This document shows, piece after piece, positions 1 through 7,311 of a stretch of 11,258 nt of DNA (positions are counted from its first letter, which is position 1; every line of letters starts with the position of its first letter). Under the pieces are notes generated by a model, which saw only the letters and a list, made by a program, of their open reading frames with translations, was not told the origin of the DNA and did not search any database. Source of the DNA: Actinomycetes bacterium (GTDB lineage Bacteria; Actinomycetota; Aquicultoria; CAJVYJ01; JAUVQD01); contig JAUVQD010000021.1 of NCBI GenBank assembly GCA_030598355.1, positions 1 to 11,258 of the forward strand. Reading direction: 5' to 3'. Made by a program: the position numbers and the translations under genes.

Positions 1-681
1 AAGATCGTTGAAGCGGTCACAATACCGGTTATGGCCAAGGCCAGGATCGGTCACTTTGTGGAGGCCCAGATACTGGAAGCACTGGGCGTAGACTATATTG
101 ATGAAAGTGAAGTTTTAACTCCGGCTGATGAGAGTCATCACATTGATAAATCAGGTTTCACTGTTCCCTTTGTTTGCGGCGCGACTGATTTAGGAGAGGC
201 CCTGAGGCGCGTCGGCGAAGGTGCCGCGATGATTCGGACCAAAGGTGAAGCAGGTACGGGGAACGTCGTTGAAGCCGTTCGTCATATGCGTTCAATCAAC
301 CGGGGCGTTATGCAAGTTAAAGGCATGCCTAAAGAAGAATTGATGTCAGCGGCGAAAGATTTGCGAGCGCCATACGAAATAGTGGTAGAAGTAGCAAAAA
401 CCGGGCGCCTACCGGTAGTCAACTTTTCCGCTGGTGGTCTAGCGACGCCGGCAGATGCCGCATTAATGATGCAACTGGGCGCGGATGGTGTTTTTGTTGG
501 TTCCGGAATATTTAAATCAGATGATCCGGCCGCGCGAGCAAAAGCTATCGTCGAGGCAACAACGAACTTCAATGACCCTAAGATTTTAGCGAGCATATCA
601 AAAGGATTAGGTCCGGCTATGGTCGGCATGGAAATTGGAGATATTCCAGAGACAGGTCTTCTTCAGAACAGAGGCTGGTAG
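1..681 (+). CDS. pdxS: Pyridoxal 5'-phosphate synthase lyase subunit PdxS, 5'-truncated by the window
   Basis: PdxS condenses ribose 5-phosphate, glyceraldehyde 3-phosphate and ammonia into pyridoxal 5'-phosphate in the cytoplasm, using ammonia channelled from PdxT. The reading frame is open from base 1, so the gene begins upstream. By comparison with the Bacillus subtilis protein, about 68 N-terminal residues are missing, including the region of catalytic Asp24. The 226 visible residues include the motif VMAKARIGH, whose first Lys (visible residue 13) corresponds to Lys81, and RTKGE, whose Lys (visible residue 81) corresponds to Lys149; both form substrate adducts in the family. The [19 protein letters not shown] and [11 protein letters not shown] phosphate-binding segments of the (beta/alpha)8 barrel are present, and the C-terminus ends in the usual RGW. 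The stop abuts the pdxT start, so the two are co-transcribed. The identification is very secure. Confidence 0.98.
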   Translation, partial: KIVEAVTIPVMAKARIGHFVEAQILEALGVDYIDESEVLTPADESHHIDKSGFTVPFVCGATDLGEALRRVGEGAAMIRTKGEAGTGNVVEAVRHMRSINRGVMQVKGMPKEELMSAAKDLRAPYEIVVEVAKTGRLPVVNFSAGGLATPADAALMMQLGADGVFVGSGIFKSDDPAARAKAIVEATTNFNDPKILASISKGLGPAMVGMEIGDIPETGLLQNRGW

Positions 682-1293
682 GTGCCGGACGTTCCAACAA
701 TTGGCATTTTGGCCCTTCAGGGCAGTGTTCGAGAGCATCAAAGGGCGATAGAGCGGTGCGGAGCGGTGCCGGCTCTTGTGAAGCAGGCAGAAGAAATAGA
801 GCTCCTCGATGGTCTGATAATACCCGGCGGTGAGAGTACCACCATAGCAAAGCTTATGTCTCGAGCGGGCTTGACAGAGGCGATCAAGAAGGCTGCTGAA
901 GGTGGGTTGGCGATTTTCGGAACATGCGCCGGTTTGATTCTTATGGCTCGGGAGACAGCAGAAGGCGAACAGGGTCTTCTCGGCTTAGTAGATATCAAGG
1001 TCAGGCGGAACGCTTACGGGTCTCAAACAGAGAGCTTTGAGGCCGATATTTCCATCGACAGCCTGTCATCAAAAAAATATCGGGCCGTTTTTATAAGGGC
1101 GCCATTGGTCGAGGAGACCGGATCAAAAGTAAAGATGCTCGCGAGCTACCAGGGAAATCCGGTTTTGTTGGAAGAAAGACGGTCTTTAGTGAGCTGCTTC
1201 CATCCGGAGCTAACCGATGATCTAGAGATTCACAGGCATTTCTTAAAAATGATCGAGAAAAATAAGGGGCAAGTTAAACAAAAGGGAGGGTAA
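682..1293 (+). CDS. pdxT: Pyridoxal 5'-phosphate synthase glutaminase subunit PdxT
   Basis: PdxT is the class I glutamine amidotransferase that hydrolyses glutamine and passes ammonia to PdxS in the PLP synthase complex. The 203-residue protein has the expected length. The start GILALQGSVREH is typical of the family. The glutaminase triad is visible: Cys82 in GTCAG, with His174 and Glu176 in FHPEL. The PGGEST loop (residues 48-53), which helps build the oxyanion hole, is also present. The start is GTG immediately after the pdxS stop codon, with AGAGG at 670-674 as ribosome binding site seven bases upstream. Zero spacing implies translational coupling with pdxS and matched production of the two subunits. 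Confidence 0.97.
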   Translation: MPDVPTIGILALQGSVREHQRAIERCGAVPALVKQAEEIELLDGLIIPGGESTTIAKLMSRAGLTEAIKKAAEGGLAIFGTCAGLILMARETAEGEQGLLGLVDIKVRRNAYGSQTESFEADISIDSLSSKKYRAVFIRAPLVEETGSKVKMLASYQGNPVLLEERRSLVSCFHPELTDDLEIHRHFLKMIEKNKGQVKQKGG

Positions 1294-1296
1294 TTC

Positions 1297-2052
1297 ATGT
1301 CGGGCCACTCGAAATGGTCGTCAATAAAGCACAAGAAAGGCAAAGCAGACGCTAAAAGGGGGAAGATATTTTCTCGACTCTCGCGTTACATAACCGTGGC
1401 CGCAAAAGACGGCGGCGGGAACCCCGAAATGAACGTCACCCTGGCAAATGCCATTGAGAAAGCAAAAAGCCAGAATATGCCGGCCGACAATATCGATCGA
1501 GCCATAAAGCGCGGAACCGGCGAAATTGAAGGCGTCCAGTTTGAGCAGATTCTCTATGAAGGATACGGGCCCGATGGCGTGGCAGTCCTAGTTGAGGTCA
1601 TGACAGATAATCGCAATCGTGCCGCGGCTGAAATGCGGAACATCTTTACCAAATATAATGGGAAGCTTGGATCTTCAGGGTCAGTGGCTTGGATGTTTGA
1701 GCGAAAAGGCGTTATTTTAGTTCCTAGTTCCGCGGGTGACGAAGAGACTATTCTTGAAGGCGCGCTGGAGGCAGGGGCCGAAGATATGAATACCGAAGGC
1801 GATTGTTATGAGATCACAACCGACCCGCAGGAGCTAGCTAGTGTGAGCCAGACATTACAGCAAAAAGAGATAGCGTATACATCAGCTGATCTATGCATGC
1901 TGCCCAAAACTACTCAAGCCCTATCAAGGGAAGAAGCCCAGCGCGTGTTGAAATTCATCGATGCTCTTGAGGACTGTGACGATGTTCAGGAAGTCTACTC
2001 CAATTTTGATATCCCCGACGAGATTATAGAAGAACTTGCGGCTCAATCGTAA
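1297..2052 (+). CDS. yebC: YebC/PmpR/TACO1 family protein
   Basis: This is a 251-residue member of the YebC/TACO1 family. The N-terminal signature MSGHSKWSSIKHKKGKAD and the conserved stretch NPEMNVTLANAIEKAK (residues about 42-57) identify it. The family has been described as transcriptional regulators (PmpR type) and, for mitochondrial TACO1 and some bacterial members, as ribosome-associated translation factors; sequence alone does not decide which applies here. Full length for the family, with no lesion seen. A strong ribosome binding site, GGGAGG at 1284-1289, lies seven bases before the ATG, and the gene begins three bases after the pdxT stop, so it belongs to the pdxST transcript. Its place directly before ruvC is a widely conserved order. 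A 69-base gap with a candidate promoter follows. Confidence 0.95.
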   Translation: MSGHSKWSSIKHKKGKADAKRGKIFSRLSRYITVAAKDGGGNPEMNVTLANAIEKAKSQNMPADNIDRAIKRGTGEIEGVQFEQILYEGYGPDGVAVLVEVMTDNRNRAAAEMRNIFTKYNGKLGSSGSVAWMFERKGVILVPSSAGDEETILEGALEAGAEDMNTEGDCYEITTDPQELASVSQTLQQKEIAYTSADLCMLPKTTQALSREEAQRVLKFIDALEDCDDVQEVYSNFDIPDEIIEELAAQS

Positions 2053-2055
2053 AAG

Positions 2056-2082
2056 GTGATACAGTACGTATGTTCGTATAAA
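2056..2082 (+). promoter_or_regulatory. Candidate sigma-70-type promoter for ruvCAB
   Basis: TATAAA at 2077-2082 (five of six matches to TATAAT) is the best -10 in the yebC-ruvC gap. A poor -35, GTGATA at 2056-2061, lies 15 bases upstream. The LexA-like box fills the spacer. The predicted start near 2089 would leave a leader of about 33 bases before the ruvC ATG. Confidence 0.45.
2063..2076 (+). promoter_or_regulatory. Candidate LexA (SOS) box upstream of ruvC
   Basis: The 14 bases AGTACGTATGTTCG match the Gram-positive/actinobacterial LexA (DinR) consensus CGAACRNRYGTTCG at 12 of 14 positions. The right half-site GTTCG is perfect and the left half AGTAC has two mismatches. The site lies just upstream of a TATAAA-like -10 element (2077-2082), so bound LexA would block RNA polymerase. 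ruv genes are known SOS targets in several bacteria, which supports the call. Binding has not been shown here, and the imperfect left half suggests moderate affinity. Confidence 0.6.
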
Positions 2083-2121
2083 TATTGAGCGTTTCTTCTA
2101 ATAAATTGCCGAAAGGGATAA

Positions 2122-2619
2122 ATGATCATATTAGGAATAGATCCTGGCACAGCCGCAACCGGCTATGGAGCTATCACCTTGACGGGAGCCAAGATAAAAG
2201 TTCTCATGTATGGCGTGATATCCACACCCAGCGGTAGGGCGGCTCATCATCGTTTAAAAATGTTGAGCGAAGACTTGCATTCATTATTTCAAACCCTTGA
2301 AGAGCCGGAAGTTGCAGTTGAGCAATTATTTTTCTCTAAAAATACCAGGACAGCGATAGCAGTCGGGCAAGCGCGCGGGGTTAGTTTATTGGCCGCCGCC
2401 AACGCTGGCTGTGAGCTCAGCGAATATACTCCCACGCAGGTCAAGCAATCTGTTGTCGGTTATGGCGCCGCTGATAAATCTCAGGTACAGTATATGGTGA
2501 AAGCTATTTTATCGCTCAAGAAGATACCAAAACCCGATGATGCCGCTGATGCGCTAGCAGTTGCTATATGCCATGCTCACAGTCGAAAATTGGTCAAAAA
2601 ACAGGCGGGCGTCAAGTAG
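2122..2619 (+). CDS. ruvC: Crossover junction endodeoxyribonuclease RuvC
   Basis: RuvC resolves Holliday junctions by symmetric cleavage, working with the RuvAB branch-migration motor in recombinational repair. The protein has 165 residues, normal for the family. The four acidic metal ligands are visible: Asp7 in GIDPGT, Glu67 in AVEQLFF, and Asp140 and Asp143 in KPDDAADALA. The FFSKNTRTAIAVGQARG stretch (70-86) and the T-P-T-Q-V-K-Q segment (103-109) are characteristic. The start ATG has GAAAGGG at 2111-2117 four bases upstream. It is the first gene of a ruvC-ruvA-ruvB run whose leader carries a candidate LexA box, so SOS induction after DNA damage is inferred. Confidence 0.97.
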   Translation: MIILGIDPGTAATGYGAITLTGAKIKVLMYGVISTPSGRAAHHRLKMLSEDLHSLFQTLEEPEVAVEQLFFSKNTRTAIAVGQARGVSLLAAANAGCELSEYTPTQVKQSVVGYGAADKSQVQYMVKAILSLKKIPKPDDAADALAVAICHAHSRKLVKKQAGVK

Positions 2620-2648
2620 CGGCAGCAAGTACAGAGAGGTGATTGATA

Positions 2649-3224
2649 ATGATAGCGTTGTTGAATGGAATTCTGGCCAGCAAAAGCAGTCAAACGGTCA
2701 TTGTTGAATCCGGCGGTGTTGGCTACCAGCTTATGATGCCCCTGCCAGATATTGCCTCGCTGCCCGCGATCGGCAGCCAAGTAAGGCTCTGCACTTATTT
2801 ACAGATAAAAGACGATTCGATGAACCTCTATGGTTTTGCAAACGAGACCGAAAAAGAGGTTTTTATTCAATTAATAGGGGTGAGTAACGTTGGGCCCAAA
2901 GCGGCGCTTAACATTCTTTCTCACCTGCCGCCCGCCCAATTAATTCAGGCCATAGTGGCAGAGGACGCCCAATTGATTTCCGGGGCTCCGGGCGTGGGCA
3001 AAAAAACCGCGCAAAGGTTGATTCTCGAATTGAAAGAGAAGCTGGGAGCAGGTATGGAGATCGATGCTGTCCCATCAGAATCACCGATTATTGAAGCCCG
3101 ACAAGCCTTGATCGGACTTGGCTATCAACCCGCGGAAGCAGTTCAAGCGCTGGTTGGAGTCGCTGAAGACAAAAGTGTCGACTGGTGCATTAAATTTGCT
3201 TTAAAGAAATTGGCCAAAGTATAG
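2649..3224 (+). CDS. ruvA: Holliday junction branch migration protein RuvA
   Basis: RuvA binds four-way junctions as a tetramer and loads the RuvB motor. I place the start at ATG 2649 (191 residues) because the GAGGTG ribosome binding site at 2636-2641 is seven bases away and the protein then begins MIALLNGIL, as RuvA proteins do. The in-frame TTG at 2643 would sit on top of that site. Domain I (about 1-63) contains ESGGVGYQL and the acidic pin Asp55-Asp56, equivalent to Glu55-Asp56 in E. coli, which keeps strands apart at the crossover. Two helix-hairpin-helix motifs follow ([10 protein letters not shown] near 77-86, [10 protein letters not shown] near 112-121). The C-terminal RuvB-binding domain covers about 147-191. 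The gene is intact and its stop overlaps the ruvB ribosome binding site. Confidence 0.96.
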   Translation: MIALLNGILASKSSQTVIVESGGVGYQLMMPLPDIASLPAIGSQVRLCTYLQIKDDSMNLYGFANETEKEVFIQLIGVSNVGPKAALNILSHLPPAQLIQAIVAEDAQLISGAPGVGKKTAQRLILELKEKLGAGMEIDAVPSESPIIEARQALIGLGYQPAEAVQALVGVAEDKSVDWCIKFALKKLAKV

Positions 3225-3232
3225 GAGCTGTT

Positions 3233-4258
3233 TTGGACGATAGAATTTTGGCCGCCGATATCAGTAAAGATGAAGTTGAGCTTGATAGAAGCCTTAGGCC
3301 AAAAAAATTAAATGAATTTGTCGGTCAGGGGCAGATCAAAGAAAATCTCTCGATATTTATTAGAGCGGCTCGGGCTCGAGGGGAAGTTCTTGATCATCTT
3401 CTCCTTTGCGGGCCTCCGGGTCTCGGCAAGACAACGCTGGCCTATATTGTCGCGACCGAGCTTGGCGTAAGTTTAAAGACAACTTCCGGCCCGGCCCTGG
3501 AGCGCGCCGGTGACTTGGCCGCGATCTTGACTAATCTAGATCCTCACGATGTTTTGTTTATTGACGAGATACATAGGCTTAACCGGGCAGTGGAGGAGAT
3601 CCTTTATCCGGGGCTGGAAGATTTTGAGCTGGACATTGTTATCGGAAAAGGGCCAAGCGCGCGTTCACTAAGGCTTGAGATACCACCGTTCACCTTAGTT
3701 GGGGCCACCACTAGAACCGGGCTAATCACCTCACCGCTTCGAGATCGTTTTGGCATCAATTGCCGCCTTGATTATTATGAGGCCGAAGAGATTGCGCAGA
3801 TTATTGATCGATCAGCAAAGCTAATAAAAGTTCAAATTGAGCCCGACGGAGCCCTGGAGATAGCTAAACGGTCAAGGGGCACACCGAGAATAGCTAACCG
3901 CCTCCTGAAGCGGGTACGCGACTACAGCGAAATAGAATCTGACGGCAGGATAACGGCAGCGTTGGCAGCCGAAGCCCTAAACCTTTTTGAAGTTGACGAA
4001 GTTGGTTTGGATAAACTTGATCAAAGGATTTTGACGACCCTGATACGCAAGTTCAACGGGGCGCCTGTTGGCTTAAATACACTGGCTGTGGCGCTCGGGG
4101 AAGAATCAGGCACTATTGAGGACGTTTATGAACCGTACCTGGTCCAGCTAGGATTTCTCCAGCGAACTCCGAGGGGCCGGATCGCGACAGAGCGAGCCTA
4201 TAACCATTTAGGCATTGCGTTTTCTGAGACAAAATCGCCGCAAAAACCACTTTTTTAA
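3233..4258 (+). CDS. ruvB: Holliday junction branch migration ATPase RuvB
   Basis: RuvB is the hexameric AAA+ motor that drives branch migration with RuvA. The 341-residue protein has the full set of motifs: Walker [10 protein letters not shown] (Lys66), Walker B FIDEIH (Asp111, Glu112), the sensor-1 region GATTRTG (157-163), and the arginine finger Arg170 in [22 protein letters not shown] carries sensor 2. The C-terminal winged helix ends with [16 protein letters not shown]. The start is TTG at 3233, with AGGAG at 3223-3227 five bases upstream and overlapping the ruvA stop, which implies coupling. No in-frame ATG lies near a usable site. After the stop only 21 bases separate it from the next gene, and no terminator is seen. 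Confidence 0.97.
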   Translation: MDDRILAADISKDEVELDRSLRPKKLNEFVGQGQIKENLSIFIRAARARGEVLDHLLLCGPPGLGKTTLAYIVATELGVSLKTTSGPALERAGDLAAILTNLDPHDVLFIDEIHRLNRAVEEILYPGLEDFELDIVIGKGPSARSLRLEIPPFTLVGATTRTGLITSPLRDRFGINCRLDYYEAEEIAQIIDRSAKLIKVQIEPDGALEIAKRSRGTPRIANRLLKRVRDYSEIESDGRITAALAAEALNLFEVDEVGLDKLDQRILTTLIRKFNGAPVGLNTLAVALGEESGTIEDVYEPYLVQLGFLQRTPRGRIATERAYNHLGIAFSETKSPQKPLF

Positions 4259-4279
4259 AAGAGCCGAAGAGGATCACAT

Positions 4280-5203
4280 TTGAATACAATTGAAGTGAAA
4301 GACTTAAGCAAAGCCTACGTAGATCTAAAGGCCGTTGATAATGTCTCATTTGAAGTAGCCCAAGGAGAGATCTTTGGTATTCTCGGGCCTAACGGAGCCG
4401 GAAAGACGACAACACTAGAGATGATTGAGGGCTTAAGGCGGCCGGATTCCGGGGAGATCAAGATTAAAACCATTTCAGTGTGGCCTAATCCCGGGGCCAC
4501 CAAAGAACTAATCGGAGTCCAACTTCAAACTACCGCTCTTTTCGATTACTTAACTGTCCGGGAAATGTTGGCGCTTTTTGGCTCGTTCTATCGACGTGTG
4601 CTGACTGCCGAGAAAATAGATGAACTTTTAGAAGCGGTCAGCCTTGTGGATAAAGAAAAAGCCAGAGTTAACGAGCTTTCCGGGGGACAGCAACAACGTC
4701 TTTCTATTGCTTTGGCGCTCGTAAACGATCCGGAAGTAGTTTTTCTCGATGAGCCAACGACCGGCTTAGACCCCCAGGCTCGAAGAAGTCTTTGGGATGT
4801 CATTCGTAAAATCAACAAAGAAGGTAAAACTATTGTTCTTACTACTCATTACATGGAGGAAGCAGAAATTCTTTGCGGCAGAGTAGCTATTATGGATGCC
4901 GGTCGAATAATCGACATTAACGCTCCTAAAAAGTTGATTGAAGGCTTGGGCGCGGAAGTGAAGATAAGTTTCCAATCAAGTCATGGTGTGGCCTTGGACG
5001 ACCTGGAGAAACAAACAGAAGCTTCGGAAACATCGGTATTCGAGGGGCAATATGTTCTCTATACCAAAGACGTTCAAACTTCGATTATCGGTCTTTTTGA
5101 CATGGCGAAGACCGATAATTTTAAAGTTGAAAATTTGCAGATATCAGGAGCAAACCTCGAAGATGTTTTTCTTCAATATACAGGGAAAGGGCTTCGCGAT
5201 TGA
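4280..5203 (+). CDS. ABC transporter ATP-binding protein (DrrA/CcmA-type exporter ATPase)
   Basis: This is the cytoplasmic ATPase of an ABC-2 type exporter. The 307 residues contain an aromatic A-loop (Tyr13), Walker A GPNGAGKTT (Lys42), a Q-loop near GVQLQ (79-83), the signature LSGGQQQR (133-140), Walker B VVFLDEP with catalytic Glu158, a D-loop (GLDPQ) and the switch His190 in TTHYMEEAE. A C-terminal extension of about 90 residues, ending in NLEDVFLQYTGK, is the DUF4162-like tail common in drug, sodium and polyketide exporter ATPases. Translation starts at TTG 4280, with GAAGAGGA at 4266-4273 as ribosome binding site. The substrate cannot be told from sequence. It starts 21 bases after ruvB and overlaps the permease gene, its obvious partner. 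Transcription by read-through from ruvCAB is possible. Confidence 0.93.
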   Translation: MNTIEVKDLSKAYVDLKAVDNVSFEVAQGEIFGILGPNGAGKTTTLEMIEGLRRPDSGEIKIKTISVWPNPGATKELIGVQLQTTALFDYLTVREMLALFGSFYRRVLTAEKIDELLEAVSLVDKEKARVNELSGGQQQRLSIALALVNDPEVVFLDEPTTGLDPQARRSLWDVIRKINKEGKTIVLTTHYMEEAEILCGRVAIMDAGRIIDINAPKKLIEGLGAEVKISFQSSHGVALDDLEKQTEASETSVFEGQYVLYTKDVQTSIIGLFDMAKTDNFKVENLQISGANLEDVFLQYTGKGLRD

Positions 5204-6354
5204 GACAGTTTTATGATCTTCTAGCGGCTAACTTTAAGATGACAGTCCGCAACAAACAGGCTCTTTTTTGGCTATTTGTCTTTCCCCTTATATTGATGGG
5301 CCTTTTTGGAATTGTTTTTAACGGTGGCCAAGCAACACCGAGGTTGGGCATTGTTGACCGCGATGACACCCCGGAATCACAGAAGATTATAGAGGGCTTT
5401 GAGAAAGCCAAGATTATCAAATTGTACGAAGTTAGTGAGCTTAAGGACGCCAAGAAAAGACTGAAAGCGGGCAATCTTGACGGGGTCGTAGTCCTGCCGG
5501 CCGGCTTCTCTAAAGATCTCAAGCAGGCGATAGCCGAAAACGAAGAGAGACGCGCACGTCAGATGGCGGGTGAAAATCCGGGCTCAGTCGAATCTCCCTC
5601 GAAGGTGAAAGTTGATCTCTATTATGACCCCTCGGCAACTTTTGTGTCTCAGGTGGTCAGGGGGTCAGTTGCGAACGTGCTAGGTTCTGTTGATCGTGCC
5701 GTCAGCCGGTCTCCTACACTTCTCGGTCTTAAGAGCCACAGCGTCAGACTCACTAATCTGCGGTATATAGATTTTCTGGTGCCGGGCATCATCGCGATGA
5801 CATTGATGAACTCGGCCATGTTTGGTTTAGCGGGCACGATCGTTAGCTACCGGGAACGTGGAATTTTGCGAAGGCTAAAGGTTACCCCGCAGCCGCTAGC
5901 TTTATTTCTCGGGGCGCAAATCACAAACCAAATGCTGTTCTCAATTCTTCGGGCCATGTTGCTGGTTGGCGCGGCCTGGGCCTTCTTCGATGTTCATGTT
6001 CTCGGCAGTTATTTCGCTCTTTTTGTCGTCATTATTCTTGGCTCATTAACCTTTGTAACGATTGCTTTTTCTGTAGCCAGCTTCTCTCGTAATAGAGAAA
6101 TATCAGATACCGTGAGCAATATTATTACTATGCCAATGATGTTTTTGGGGGGAGTCTTTTTTCCGGTCGATACGGCTCCCGCCTGGATAAGACCAGTCAT
6201 AAAAGCATTACCGCTCACGTATTTAGCGAACGCCTTGCGCGATGTAATGATAAAAGCTGAACCGCTAAGCGCAATCACCTATGACCTTTGGGTGCTGGTG
6301 GCAACGACAGCAGTCTTCTTTTTGATCAGCTTCAAGCTGTGGCGGTGGGAGTGA
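5200..6354 (+). CDS. ABC-2 type transporter permease
   Basis: This is the membrane subunit paired with the preceding ATPase. The 384 residues show one membrane helix near the N-terminus (about 21-40), a large extracytoplasmic region (about 41-188), and five further hydrophobic segments (roughly 191-213, 240-262, 270-294, 305-323, 365-379). This is the ABC-2 layout. The cytoplasmic loop motif YRERGILRRLKVTP (217-230) between helices 2 and 3 is a hallmark where the permease contacts the ATPase. FLGGVFFPVDTAPAWI (315-330) near the fifth segment is also typical. The start is TTG at 5200 within the four-base overlap TTGA, so translation is coupled to the ATPase; AAAGGG at 5186-5191 is the likely ribosome binding site. 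The substrate is unknown; lipids, drugs and ions are all handled by relatives. Confidence 0.92.
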   Translation: MRQFYDLLAANFKMTVRNKQALFWLFVFPLILMGLFGIVFNGGQATPRLGIVDRDDTPESQKIIEGFEKAKIIKLYEVSELKDAKKRLKAGNLDGVVVLPAGFSKDLKQAIAENEERRARQMAGENPGSVESPSKVKVDLYYDPSATFVSQVVRGSVANVLGSVDRAVSRSPTLLGLKSHSVRLTNLRYIDFLVPGIIAMTLMNSAMFGLAGTIVSYRERGILRRLKVTPQPLALFLGAQITNQMLFSILRAMLLVGAAWAFFDVHVLGSYFALFVVIILGSLTFVTIAFSVASFSRNREISDTVSNIITMPMMFLGGVFFPVDTAPAWIRPVIKALPLTYLANALRDVMIKAEPLSAITYDLWVLVATTAVFFLISFKLWRWE

Positions 6355-6373
6355 CAAGCCAACTTCAGTTCTC

Positions 6374-6402
6374 TTGTCCATATGTAATTGACCTGGTATC
6401 AT
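6374..6402 (+). promoter_or_regulatory. Candidate extended -10 promoter for the small membrane protein gene
   Basis: TTGTCC at 6374-6379 (-35, four of six) and TATCAT at 6397-6402 (-10, five of six) are separated by 17 bases, and TGG directly before the -10 gives the extended -10 element. It lies between the ABC permease stop and the small secreted protein at 6442. This makes 6442-7850 a likely separate transcription unit. Predicted start near 6409. Confidence 0.5.
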
Positions 6403-6441
6403 TCTAGAAAATTCAGGCAAGGTTGGACATAAAAGGTGTGC

Positions 6442-6732
6442 ATGAAGAAAATAATTCTTAAATCACTCACTATTCTCTCGGTAACGCTTCTCCTCGTCTT
6501 CTTGTTGTCTTCAGTTGGTATGGCGGCTGAGGAGATGCCCGGTATGGATCATGAAGGCGCGGCGGACGAGGCAGCAGCAGCCCCACCGGAGCCGGGAAGC
6601 CCTGGCTACACACCGATCGAGGAACCCGCGGATGATTCTTCAATGGCCGCTATTGCCGTCAGTATTTTCTCGGTACCGGTTATCGGCTGGTTTATTCTTA
6701 GGTCGGTGCGAAAAAACAAGAAGAAAACTTAA
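6442..6732 (+). CDS. Small membrane-anchored secreted protein with Met/His patch, function unknown
   Basis: I do not recognise this 96-residue protein as a named family. Residues 1-28 form a signal peptide (MKK, then a long Leu/Ile/Val core, ending near GMA before AEE). A short mature segment (29-67) is acidic and rich in Ala and Pro, and opens with EEMPGMDHEG, whose Met32, Met35, Asp36 and His37 resemble Met/His clusters of periplasmic copper-handling proteins; that resemblance is only suggestive. A second hydrophobic helix (about 68-87) is followed by a basic tail RSVRKNKKKT, so the mature domain should face outside, with a cytoplasmic C-terminus. The start ATG 6442 is chosen over an in-frame GTG at 6436 because the AAAGGTG ribosome binding site (6432-6438) covers that GTG. 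Its stop touches the next gene's GTG, so the two are probably co-translated. Confidence 0.75.
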   Translation: MKKIILKSLTILSVTLLLVFLLSSVGMAAEEMPGMDHEGAADEAAAAPPEPGSPGYTPIEEPADDSSMAAIAVSIFSVPVIGWFILRSVRKNKKKT

Positions 6733-7311
6733 GTGACGTCCTCGAGTTGGACGCGTCATTTAATGATAACGCTGGCCCTTCTCATCTTAGTCGCGTTAGG
6801 CGGACATTCTGTCCTAGACAATTCCAAGCCAATAACAAAAAAAGCTATTTCCAAAACCATCAATAAATTTTTTGACGAGTCGACTTCTCTTAAAGTTCTC
6901 GCTCTAACTGATTTTCCGTCGGGTAGGGCTTTTGAAGTCAAACAGACGAACGGGGCCGGATATTTTCTTGTTGGCGCGACGGACGGAAATATCCAATATG
7001 CGATTTTTGAAGAGATTCAACATCAAGATACGCAGACCAAATTCGGGTTTAGCGATGCCAGAGAAATTGCGAAAGCCTGGGTTGATAGATACGATCTTTT
7101 CCCTGGATATCGATTTCAACTAAAGCAACCAGATTATAATTGGCCTAAACGAGGGTATTATACGGCTGTTTGGTCAGGCGATCCGCAGCGAAATGCGGAG
7201 AGTTTTGGTAAAGTCACAGTTGACCTTGAAACCGGCAAAGTTGTCAGCTTCGGTGTCGGTGATCCAAAGTGGTCTATGTTTTGCATACCAAAAAAGGAGA
7301 TTGCTCCATGA
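6733..7311 (+). CDS. Membrane-anchored or secreted protein with PepSY/YcdB-like fold, function unknown
   Basis: The protein has 192 residues if the GTG at 6733 is used. That start abuts the preceding stop and has no strong ribosome binding site, so translation may depend on coupling; ATG 6763 is an alternative. A hydrophobic stretch (about 10-24) is an uncleaved anchor or signal peptide. The rest looks extracytoplasmic. Residues about 106-178 read like a PepSY-type unit: helix FSDAREIAKAWVDRY, then strands YYTAVWSGD and KVTVDLETGKVVSFGVGD, with the VDxxTGKVVSF pattern typical of PepSY and YcdB/YcdC domains. An earlier strand pair (about 66-93) may be a second, weaker unit. PepSY domains are known as protease-inhibitory or regulatory modules outside the cell, but no specific role is shown here. 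Its last four bases overlap cobU. Confidence 0.7.
   Translation: MTSSSWTRHLMITLALLILVALGGHSVLDNSKPITKKAISKTINKFFDESTSLKVLALTDFPSGRAFEVKQTNGAGYFLVGATDGNIQYAIFEEIQHQDTQTKFGFSDAREIAKAWVDRYDLFPGYRFQLKQPDYNWPKRGYYTAVWSGDPQRNAESFGKVTVDLETGKVVSFGVGDPKWSMFCIPKKEIAP

Noticed and set aside
282..629. Minus-strand open frame opposite pdxS, and similar antisense frames opposite pdxT, the ABC genes and cobU
   Set aside because: They lie opposite well-identified genes, show no family motifs, and lack convincing ribosome binding sites.
2643..2648. Upstream in-frame TTG start for ruvA
   Set aside because: It lies one base from the GAGGTG ribosome binding site, while ATG 2649 has correct spacing and gives the canonical RuvA N-terminus.
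4238..4260. Intrinsic terminator after ruvB (CCACTTTTTTAAAA)
   Set aside because: There is a run of six T but no GC-rich stem before it; the T-run is the end of the ruvB coding sequence.
4983..5216. Plus-strand open frame in another phase at the end of the ABC ATPase gene
   Set aside because: It overlaps the conserved C-terminal tail of the ATPase and resembles no family; it is a frame shadow rather than a frameshifted gene.
6353..6378. GACAAG...CTTGTC inverted repeat after the permease as a terminator
   Set aside because: Six-base arms with a 14-base loop and no T-tract; the 3' arm is better explained as part of a -35 element.
6436..6441. Upstream in-frame GTG start for the small membrane protein
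   Set aside because: The GTG overlaps the purine-rich ribosome binding site that serves ATG 6442, and MKK at the start is the normal signal-peptide beginning.
7269..7307. Longer N-terminus for CobU
   Set aside because: It would run through the PepSY-like gene, and the family begins directly with the P-loop strand that starts at ATG 7308.
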